Source of the DNA: Anaerolineaceae bacterium
Lineage (GTDB): Bacteria; Chloroflexota; Anaerolineae; 4572-78
Direction: 5' to 3'
NCBI GenBank assembly: GCA_024762375.1
Contig: JANTHQ010000018.1
Coordinates: 1-13,626, forward strand
DNA: 13,626 bases
Shown piece after piece: positions 7,379-13,626 of the stretch (positions are counted from its first letter, which is position 1; every line of letters begins with the position of its first letter). The position numbers and the translations under genes were made by a program. The notes beneath the pieces are model-generated. The model worked only from the letters and a program-made list of their open reading frames with translations, was not told the origin of the DNA and did not search any database.

Positions 7379-7879
7379 TTAGATTGCAATTTCGTCGCGG
7401 CGAGTGGCCTGTTCTGCCCACTGAAAAAGTGGATACAGCAGCATCATCACCACCAAGTTAATCAACCCCGCCGAAAAGACGAGCCGCAGCACCGTGCCGC
7501 TCCACACCACGGGCCTGCCGAGCAATTGCTGCAACAGCAAGCTCACCACATCGAAACCGAGGCTGTACGGCAGAATCAGCGCCACCGGCAGCAGTACCGC
7601 CGACGGCGCAAATCGGTCAAACCAGAAATTGGCGGCGGTTGCCGCCAGCACCATCGAAATGGAGAAAACCCCAAACGGCGCGGCAGAGAAAATATCCAGC
7701 AGCAATCCCGCCAAAAATGCCCAGCCGATAACTTTCGGAAACGGGTTGAGCATACTCCACGCCACCACCGCCACCAGCAGGAAATTCGGGTGGACGGTTT
7801 GCCACTGCAAATATGGCGACAGCGACACCTGCACCACCCCCAAAAGTATCAAAATTGCACCGATGATATAACCGCTAAT
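7379..7879 (-). CDS. mreD: Rod shape-determining membrane protein MreD
   Basis: Polytopic membrane protein that joins MreC and MreB in the elongasome. The product is about 166 residues, typical of MreD, with five or six hydrophobic segments. The family-like central stretch FLAGLLLDIFSAAPFGVFS (about residues 75-93) and the hydrophobic C-terminal helices fit MreD, as does the position after mreC. The start is unusual. No ATG, GTG or TTG is in frame upstream of a TTG at 7852, which would cut the first membrane helix (157 aa). An ATT at 7879-7877 lies 6 bases after a perfect GGAGG and overlaps the mreC stop codon as ATTAG. From there the protein begins SGYIIGAILILLGVVQ, a complete first helix. 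I annotate the ATT start; the TTG remains the alternative. Confidence 0.85.
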   Translation of the reverse strand: MSGYIIGAILILLGVVQVSLSPYLQWQTVHPNFLLVAVVAWSMLNPFPKVIGWAFLAGLLLDIFSAAPFGVFSISMVLAATAANFWFDRFAPSAVLLPVALILPYSLGFDVVSLLLQQLLGRPVVWSGTVLRLVFSAGLINLVVMMLLYPLFQWAEQATRRDEIAI

Positions 7880-8738
7880 TTTGCCCCTCCGCCGGTTGCA
7901 ATTCTTGCTTGAACGGGTTCGGCTTGAAAGAGGTGATGACCAGCACCGTGCTCAAATCGCCAAAGTCCACAGTGGATCGCACCCGCGCCGTTTGGAACAA
8001 ATCCAAATCGCGCTGAAAAACCTCGGTAATCTGCCCGATGACCAATTTATCGGGGAAATTGCCACCCAACCCGGATGTGAGCACCAAATCGCCGGGCGAA
8101 ACGGTTTTTCCCTGCGGAATGCGTTCCATCACCAGCGTGCCGCCCAGTTCGCCATTGATGATGCCCTGCACCCGCGAATTTTGCACCAGCGCATTTACCG
8201 AACTGGCGGGGTCGATGATGAGCAGCACCTGCGAACTGTTCGGCCCCACTTGAATAATGCGCCCCACCAGCCCGCGATGGGTGACGACAGGCATATCTTT
8301 CGCCACGCCGTCATTTGCGCCCACATCGATGAAAATGGTGTACAAAAAATTGTTCGGGTCGCTGCCGATAACCTGTCCCACCACGCTGGCGGCTTCAAAA
8401 TTGATGCCGGGATTGTTGCGGGTGTAATTCAGCAATTGGCGCAGCCGTTCGTTTTCGCGCTCCAACTCTTTCAGTTGGATATTTTCAATCAGCAGCCGAT
8501 TGGCTTCGGTTTTCAAGTTGTTATTTTCTTCGATGAGCTGGGCGACGGTTTGCTGCTGCTCGGAAAGCTTTTCGGCACGCTGAGCCGCATCCGTCACTGC
8601 CGATTCGGCGGGTTGAAAGACGGTTTGCAGCGCGATGCGCGCCCCGGTCATAAAACCCAGCCGGTCGAGCGCGAAACCCAAAATTATCAGTGCGGCGAAA
8701 ATCGCCAGCAATAAACCTTGTCGGTTTTGATTTTCCAT
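7875..8738 (-). CDS. mreC: Rod shape-determining protein MreC
   Basis: Bitopic periplasmic scaffold protein that links MreB/MreD to PBP2. From the ATG at 8738 it has 287 residues (usual 270-370): a short polar N-terminus (MENQNRQG), one membrane helix at about 8-28, and a coiled coil at about 50-104 rich in Glu, Gln, Asn and Leu heptads. The two-lobed beta domain runs from about 115 to 270, with family-like GVAKDMPVVTHRGLVGRIIQVG, VLLIIDPASSVNALV and GDLVLTSGLGGNFPDKLVIG. The frame is open to an ATG at 8777 that would add 13 residues. I prefer 8738 because the membrane helix then sits at the usual distance, but neither start has a clear binding site. It overlaps mreD by 5 bases if mreD uses the ATT start. 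Confidence 0.92.
   Translation of the reverse strand: MENQNRQGLLLAIFAALIILGFALDRLGFMTGARIALQTVFQPAESAVTDAAQRAEKLSEQQQTVAQLIEENNNLKTEANRLLIENIQLKELERENERLRQLLNYTRNNPGINFEAASVVGQVIGSDPNNFLYTIFIDVGANDGVAKDMPVVTHRGLVGRIIQVGPNSSQVLLIIDPASSVNALVQNSRVQGIINGELGGTLVMERIPQGKTVSPGDLVLTSGLGGNFPDKLVIGQITEVFQRDLDLFQTARVRSTVDFGDLSTVLVITSFKPNPFKQELQPAEGQN
7886..7890 (-). promoter_or_regulatory. Ribosome binding site deciding the mreD start
   Basis: GGAGG inside the end of mreC, 6 bases before the in-frame ATT codon at 7879-7877 and 33 bases before the TTG at 7852. The spacing is ideal for the ATT and too far for the TTG. Confidence 0.6.
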
Positions 8739-8834
8739 AAATTCGTCTGCAAAAATAAAGCCCGCACATCCCACCATGCCGCAGAATGTTCGAGAGCAAC
8801 GGGGGTTACGGGCGAAATGGTTTCGGCGCGGCGG

Positions 8835-9905
8835 TTATCGGTGGTTGGTGCTGCCGCGCTGCAATCCGGTGAGAATTTTCGCGTATTTGTGCAGGTCTTC
8901 CAGCACCAGCCCGGCGCCGCGAGCCACACTGGTCAGCGGGTCGTCGGCAACATATACCCGAATTTTGGTTTCTTCTGATAGCCGTTCTGCCAAACCCTGT
9001 AACAGTGCGCCACCGCCTGCCAGTGTGATGCCGTTTTCCATTAAATCGGCGATGAGTTCCGGAGGGGTGGCATCGAGCGCTTCGCGGACGGCTTGAATGA
9101 TGATGGCAACGTTATCGCTGAGCGCTTCGCGGATTTCCACGCTGGAAACTTCGATGGCATCGGGCAAGCCGGTGATGAGGTTTCGCCCGCGCAGGGTGAT
9201 GGTTTGCTCTTCTGGCAGGGGGTATGCCGAGCCGATGGTGATTTTCGCCCGTTCTGCCATTCGCTGCCCGATGAGCAGGTTGTATTTTTGGCGGGCATAG
9301 TTGATGATGGATTCGTCCATTTCATCGCCCGCCACGCGGATGGAATTGCTGACGACGATTCCGCCCAGCGAGAAAACGGCAACTTCGGTTGTGCCGCCGC
9401 CGATATCCACAATCATACTGCCGATGGGTTCGGTGACTGCCAGCCCCGCGCCGGCTGCGGCGGCCATTGGCTCTTCGATTAAAAAGGTTTGCCGTGCTCC
9501 CGCCGAAAGTGAAGCGTCGTGTACGGCGCGTTTTTCCACTTCCGTGACGCCGCTCGGAATGCCGACCACCACTCGCGGGGCATACAGCGACAGCGGCAGC
9601 ATGGTCTGCTGGTGCACTTTACGGATGAAGTATTCCAGCATGCTTTTTGTCACTTCAAATTCCGAAATGACTCCGTCGCGCAGGGGGCGGATGGCGATGA
9701 CATTCGCCGGGGTGCGCCCGACCATTTCTTTTGCTTCCACGCCGATTGCCAACACTTTTTTGTTCTTTTTGTCAATGGCAACCACCGACGGTTCATTGAT
9801 GACAATCCCTTTTCCTTTTACATATACCAATGTGTTGGCAGTGCCCAAGTCTATCCCCACATCTACAGAAAACAGACCAAGCAGTGCGTTGAGTGGTTTT
9901 AACAT
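8835..9905 (-). CDS. mreB: Actin-like rod shape-determining protein MreB
   Basis: Bacterial actin homologue whose membrane-bound filaments orient the elongation machinery. The 356 residues are near the usual 330-350. Phosphate-binding motif 1 is DLGTANT at 19-25, motif 2 is DIGGGTTEVAV from D167, and the adenosine motif is ITLAGGGALLQG at about 293-304. Also characteristic are IRPLRDGVISEFEVT, GIPSGVTEVEKRAV, EEPMAAAAGAG and AGDEMDE. The N-terminus (MLKPLNALLGLF) is amphipathic, as in membrane-binding MreBs. The ATG at 9905 has AAGGAA 11 bases upstream. It is the first gene of the leftward cluster and is followed by about 96 bases before mreC with no evident signal. Confidence 0.97.
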   Translation of the reverse strand: MLKPLNALLGLFSVDVGIDLGTANTLVYVKGKGIVINEPSVVAIDKKNKKVLAIGVEAKEMVGRTPANVIAIRPLRDGVISEFEVTKSMLEYFIRKVHQQTMLPLSLYAPRVVVGIPSGVTEVEKRAVHDASLSAGARQTFLIEEPMAAAAGAGLAVTEPIGSMIVDIGGGTTEVAVFSLGGIVVSNSIRVAGDEMDESIINYARQKYNLLIGQRMAERAKITIGSAYPLPEEQTITLRGRNLITGLPDAIEVSSVEIREALSDNVAIIIQAVREALDATPPELIADLMENGITLAGGGALLQGLAERLSEETKIRVYVADDPLTSVARGAGLVLEDLHKYAKILTGLQRGSTNHR

Positions 9906-9966
9906 ACGAATTCAAGTTCCTTAAAGTGTGCAAAAAATCATTCACCATTTTAGATGAAGCGAGAAG

Positions 9967-9994
9967 ATTATACCACAACCGCAACAGGGCGCAA
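9967..9994 (-). promoter_or_regulatory. Extended -10 promoter for the mreBCD cluster
   Basis: On the minus strand TTGCGC (9994-9989), 16 bases, then TGG-TATAAT (9975-9967), a perfect -10 with the TGn extension, which compensates for the weak -35. The expected start near 9960 gives a leader of about 55 bases before the mreB ATG. Confidence 0.7.
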
Positions 9995-10015
9995 TACAGT
10001 TGAACCATTATCCCG

Positions 10016-10044
10016 TTGACACAACGCGCCGAATGTAATATCAT
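10016..10044 (+). promoter_or_regulatory. Sigma-70 type promoter for the cyclase/ATPase gene
   Basis: TTGACA (10016-10021), exactly 17 bases, then TATCAT (10039-10044): 11 of 12 consensus bases at optimal spacing. The expected start near 10051 gives a leader of about 86 bases. It lies back to back with the mreB promoter; the two -35 elements are 21 bases apart. Confidence 0.75.
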
Positions 10045-10136
10045 CGACATGGTGGAATTTTCTGCCGCGATGGTTAATGGTGCGAATGCTTTTGAACGGC
10101 AGCGTTTTTCCCCAAAACGGTTGGGTTGGAGTTTAC

Positions 10137-13100
10137 ATGGTAAAATGTGAAGTTTGTCATTTTGATAACCCCGACGGGTTTGCATATTGCGGGCGGTGCG
10201 GCAACGGGCTGGCAGTGGACGTGCCCGATGACTCGTTTGTCAGCAGTGCCATCGAAGGCGAGCGCAAGCAGGTCACAGTGCTGTTCGCCGATATTTCCGG
10301 TTTTACCGCGCTGAACGATGCCGCCGAATCGCCGGCGCAGGTGGAACGGGTATTGCAGGTGGTCAATCGCTGTTTGGATATGCTCAGCGATGTGGTGTAT
10401 GAATACGATGGTTATGTGGACAAATATATGGGCGACGCCATCATGGCGGTGTTTGGTGCGCCGCGCAGCCACGAAGATGACCCGGAGCGCGCACTCCATG
10501 CCGCACTGGCGATGCAATCGCGGCTGGAGGATTTCAACCGAAACCCGCCTGCGCCGCTGGTGGAACCGCTCGGCATCCACATCGGCATCAACACCGGCGT
10601 GGTTATCGCCGGGTTGGTGGGCACGCGCCGCAAACGCGGTTATACCGTGATGGGCGATGCGGTAAACGTCGCTTCTCGGCTGGAAAGTGTTTCCGAGCGC
10701 GGCGAAATTCTGGTCAGCCAAGACACATATTATCTTACCCAGCAACTTTTCAATTTCAAATCGCGCCAGCCGGTTACGGTGAAGGGCAAACGCCAACCGC
10801 TGATTGTCTATCAGTTGCAAGCGGTCAAACCTCAGCGACACAAACGCGGCATCGGCGGGTTGCGCGCGCCGATGGTCGGGCGGAAGGCACAGTTTTCCAC
10901 CCTGCAACAGCAAATTGCGGAATTGCAGAACGGCAGCGGCGGTATCACAGTGGTGGTGGGCGAAGCCGGGCTGGGTAAATCGCGGCTGGTTTCGGAAATA
11001 CAGCAGCAAATTCCGGAAGACAGCAATTTGCTGTGGCTCGAAGGGCGCGGGCTGTCGTACCGGCAGAGCCAGAGTTACCGGCTCATCATCGAAATTCTGC
11101 GCGCATTTTTGCACTCGGGGCCGGAAACCCCCACCGATGTGGTGTGGCAAAATCTGCAAGCCGCTGTCGATGACCTGCTCGATGAACGTGCCGACGAGAT
11201 TTTACCGTATCTCGGCGTGCTCATCGGCGCAAAATTGGACGAAAAGACCGCGCAGTCGCTCCCCCTTTCCGATACAGTAGCCCTCCAACAGCGAATGTTC
11301 GCCGCGGTGGGCGATTGGGTGGAAGCCGTCGCTGCCCGCCAACCGCTGGTGCTGGTGTTTGAAGACCTGCACTGGGCAGATGCCAGTTCGGTGCAAATGC
11401 TGGATTATCTGCTCGAACTGACCCGCACACTGCCGCTGCGCATCATCTGCATCACCCGCCCGGAAAAAGACACACTTTTTTGGCAGGTGAAAGAACGCGC
11501 TGCCGAAACCTACCCCGACCGCTATACCGAAATTCGGCTGGAACCGCTCACCGCACCGCAAAGCCGGTCGCTGGTTGACCGTTTGCTCCATGTGGAAGAC
11601 CTGCCCGACGAATTGGAAAATCTCATTCTCAACCGCGCCGAAGGCAATCCATTATTTGTGGAAGAGGTTTTACGCAGCCTGATTGAGGATGAAACGATTG
11701 TCCGGCAAAACGGCCATTGGGTGGTTGCCCGGCCGGTGGTGGATATTGACATCCCCGAAACGCTGACCGGCGTGCTGACGGCGCGCATCGACCGATTGGA
11801 TGAGCGCGAAAAGCGGCTGCTGCAAATTGCATCGGTCATCGGGCGGGTCTTCAGCCGGTCGGTGCTCAAAGCGGTGGCAGAAGATGTCACCGCCGATAGC
11901 GGCGAGTTTGAAGAAATGTTGGACGATTTGGTTGATGCGGAACTCATCCGCGAGCGAACAGATACCGGCGAGCGCGAATACATTTTCAAACACGTGCTGA
12001 CATACGAAACCGTGTACAACACGCTGCTCATCCACCAGCGGCGGATTTACCACAAACGCATCGCCGACAATATGGCACCGCTGTACTATCTGCGCGGCGA
12101 AGAGTATGCCAGCATCGTGGCGCACCATTACGCGCAGGGCGAGGTGTGGGACCGGGCGCTCACGTACCAAATTCGTGCTGCCGAAGCCGCCAAAGCCACT
12201 TTCGACAACCAAACCGCCATCAATTTTTACACCGAGGCGCTTTCTACCGCGCTGCTGGTGAGCGATTTGGAACCGGATATCCTGCCCAAAATCCACGAGG
12301 GGCGGGGGAATATTTTGAAGCGGATGGGGCGAGTTGATGATGCCCGCGCCGACTTTGAGCAGGCGCTGGCGCTGGCAAAAGCGAACCAAAACTTGCCCAT
12401 TCAGATGCGGGTATTGGCGGAATTGGGCAATATTTATGCCGGATACCACAAATTCAGCCACGCCGAACCGTATTTTGAGCAAGCGTTGGATATCGCTCGC
12501 AAATCGGATGATAAATTGGGGCTGGTGGACACCCTCAACCAGTTGGGCGAGTTTAAATTCAATATGGGGCAACTCGCCGAAGCCAGCACGTATTTTCACG
12601 AAGCACTTGAGACAGCGCAAACCGTGCGCAATACCCCGCGCATCACTGCCAGCAAAGATGGTTTGGCGGCGGTCATCCTTTATCAGGGCGAAGTGAACGC
12701 CGCCATCGAGCGGTTGGAAGCTGTCGCCGGCACATGGCGCGACATCGGCAACTATCAGGGGTTGATGAAAACGTACGGTTGGCTGGCAACCGCCTACCAC
12801 TGGTTGGCAGATTATCGCCGCAGTGACCAAATTTGCCGCGACGCCGCCGACCTGCAAAAACGCACCGGCGATTTGAACTGGGCGCCGACATTCAGTTATC
12901 GCAGCGCGCAAAATGCGCTGGTGCAAGGAAATTTGTCGCTGGCGGCAGACCGTTTTGCCGAAACGACCGTCATCTCCACCCAACTGACCAACAGCATTTG
13001 GCAAGCGATGGGGCTGCTCGGCACGGCAGAATATTACTTCACGCTTGGCGATGTTTCCGCCGGAGAAACTGCTGTCGAACACGCCATCGCGCTGGCAGAG

Positions 13101-13626
13101 AGCACCGGTTCGCCGGTGTGGGCGAGCCGTGCCCGCCGCATGGCGGGTATCGCCCAGCGATTGCGCGGCAATTTCGCCAAAGCCGAAAATATCCTGCAAA
13201 CCGAATTTGATGAAATGCACCGGCTCGGTTTCGCCGCCGACCAAGTCGAAATTTTCACCGAACTCCTTTCGACGCAGATGGCGGCAGATGAGTGGGAGAA
13301 AGTCGAGCGGCAAATTACCCGTTTGATTGCGCTGATTGTGCCCAGCAACATGAAAGCATTTCACGCCCGCACATTTTGCATTTCCGCAGAATTGGCGACC
13401 CGCAACCGCCGGTTTGAGCACGCCGTCACCCTGCTGCTGCAGGGGCGAGACATCGCGCAGAATGCCCGCCATACCCTGCTGGAAATCGAAATCGAACTGG
13501 CGATGATTGCCCCGCTGTTGGCGCTGAACCGCACCCCGCAGGCACAGGAAAGTTTCACCCGCGCAGAAACCCTGTTGCAGCGGGTGGCGCACGCCGCCCC
13601 CGATGCCGTCCAGCAGAAGCAATTTC
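10137..13626 (+). CDS. Zinc-ribbon / class III nucleotide cyclase / P-loop ATPase / TPR signalling protein (3' end cut)
   Basis: The first 1163 residues are inside the window and the frame runs off the right edge. The start ATG at 10137 has TTGGAG 5 bases upstream. Residues 4-21 form a zinc ribbon (C4, C7, C18, C21). A class III adenylate/guanylate cyclase domain spans about 43-228. It has metal-binding D52 (VLFADISGF) and D100 (KYMGDAI), base-selecting K96 and T170 (GYTVMGD), and transition-state N177 and R181 (NVASR). The Lys/Thr pair is the adenylate-cyclase pattern of subclass IIIb. A STAND-like ATPase follows from about 243, with Walker A GEAGLGKS at 275-282 and Walker B VLVFEDLHWAD at 405-415. 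A winged-helix-like segment precedes TPR-type helical repeats from about 680 to the end. The inferred role is a cytoplasmic sensor whose ATPase/TPR part controls cyclase output; the ligand cannot be told. It is divergent from mreB. Confidence 0.93.
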   Translation, partial: MVKCEVCHFDNPDGFAYCGRCGNGLAVDVPDDSFVSSAIEGERKQVTVLFADISGFTALNDAAESPAQVERVLQVVNRCLDMLSDVVYEYDGYVDKYMGDAIMAVFGAPRSHEDDPERALHAALAMQSRLEDFNRNPPAPLVEPLGIHIGINTGVVIAGLVGTRRKRGYTVMGDAVNVASRLESVSERGEILVSQDTYYLTQQLFNFKSRQPVTVKGKRQPLIVYQLQAVKPQRHKRGIGGLRAPMVGRKAQFSTLQQQIAELQNGSGGITVVVGEAGLGKSRLVSEIQQQIPEDSNLLWLEGRGLSYRQSQSYRLIIEILRAFLHSGPETPTDVVWQNLQAAVDDLLDERADEILPYLGVLIGAKLDEKTAQSLPLSDTVALQQRMFAAVGDWVEAVAARQPLVLVFEDLHWADASSVQMLDYLLELTRTLPLRIICITRPEKDTLFWQVKERAAETYPDRYTEIRLEPLTAPQSRSLVDRLLHVEDLPDELENLILNRAEGNPLFVEEVLRSLIEDETIVRQNGHWVVARPVVDIDIPETLTGVLTARIDRLDEREKRLLQIASVIGRVFSRSVLKAVAEDVTADSGEFEEMLDDLVDAELIRERTDTGEREYIFKHVLTYETVYNTLLIHQRRIYHKRIADNMAPLYYLRGEEYASIVAHHYAQGEVWDRALTYQIRAAEAAKATFDNQTAINFYTEALSTALLVSDLEPDILPKIHEGRGNILKRMGRVDDARADFEQALALAKANQNLPIQMRVLAELGNIYAGYHKFSHAEPYFEQALDIARKSDDKLGLVDTLNQLGEFKFNMGQLAEASTYFHEALETAQTVRNTPRITASKDGLAAVILYQGEVNAAIERLEAVAGTWRDIGNYQGLMKTYGWLATAYHWLADYRRSDQICRDAADLQKRTGDLNWAPTFSYRSAQNALVQGNLSLAADRFAETTVISTQLTNSIWQAMGLLGTAEYYFTLGDVSAGETAVEHAIALAESTGSPVWASRARRMAGIAQRLRGNFAKAENILQTEFDEMHRLGFAADQVEIFTELLSTQMAADEWEKVERQITRLIALIVPSNMKAFHARTFCISAELATRNRRFEHAVTLLLQGRDIAQNARHTLLEIEIELAMIAPLLALNRTPQAQESFTRAETLLQRVAHAAPDAVQQKQF

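Noticed and set aside
7881..8714. 277-residue plus-strand open frame antisense to mreC
   Set aside because: Shadow of mreC; low-complexity His/Gln/Arg content and no motif.
10111..10125. CCCAA / TTGGG small hairpin just before the cyclase ribosome binding site
   Set aside because: A 5-bp stem is too weak to call a regulatory element on its own.
10070..10150. Short upstream frame of 26 codons in the cyclase leader, overlapping the cyclase start
   Set aside because: Only a weak, badly spaced GGTGGA precedes it, and its product has no features. A regulatory uORF cannot be excluded but is not supported.
10074..11159. 361-residue minus-strand open frame antisense to the cyclase domain
   Set aside because: Covers the catalytic cyclase motifs on the opposite strand, shows no recognisable protein features, and would run through the cyclase leader.
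11670..13622. 650-residue open frame on the minus strand across the ATPase/TPR gene
   Set aside because: Composition is rich in Gln, His, Phe and Arg with no domain signature, as expected from the antisense of a GC-rich coding frame. The plus-strand frame has clear domains throughout.

Overview
The window is bacterial, with dense genes and moderate GC. It carries one long leftward cluster for cell-wall elongation and division-site placement (minus strand, about 1-9905) and one divergent rightward signalling gene (10137 to the window end). The makeup suggests Chloroflexota (Anaerolineae-like): a Gram-negative-style MinCDE set, an mreBCD-PBP2-min-rodA order like that of clostridia, and a giant zinc-ribbon/cyclase/ATPase/TPR protein of a type common in that phylum. 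This placement is inference; no rRNA or marker tree is available here.

Read in the direction of transcription (right to left), the order is mreB (actin-like scaffold), mreC, mreD, mrdA (PBP2 transpeptidase), minC, minD, minE, rodA (SEDS glycosyltransferase), a small four-helix membrane protein, and gltX (glutamyl-tRNA synthetase, cut by the left edge). MreBCD, PBP2 and RodA together form the elongasome. MinCDE blocks division away from midcell. The last three genes overlap at their ends, which suggests translational coupling.

Transcription of the cluster appears segmented. I see a good extended -10 promoter before mreB, a TTGTAA-N17-TATAAT promoter before mrdA, and a near-consensus TTGACG-N17-TATAAT promoter before minE that overlaps an 8-bp inverted repeat. 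A strong intrinsic terminator follows minE, ending only 11 bases before the rodA start codon. minE therefore seems to be separately controlled, and how rodA is transcribed past the terminator is an open question.

The right third encodes the first 1163 residues of a protein with an N-terminal zinc ribbon, a class III nucleotide cyclase domain with a complete set of catalytic residues, a P-loop ATPase and a long TPR array. Its promoter (TTGACA-N17-TATCAT) sits back to back with the mreB promoter, so the two could be co-regulated.

I found no mobile elements, CRISPR arrays, tRNAs or rRNAs, and no gene-free stretch longer than 231 bases. I do not see a wholly new system. The points most worth a second look are the segmented regulation around minE and rodA, a probable ATT start codon for mreD, and an extra beta-sandwich-like domain fused to the C-terminus of PBP2.
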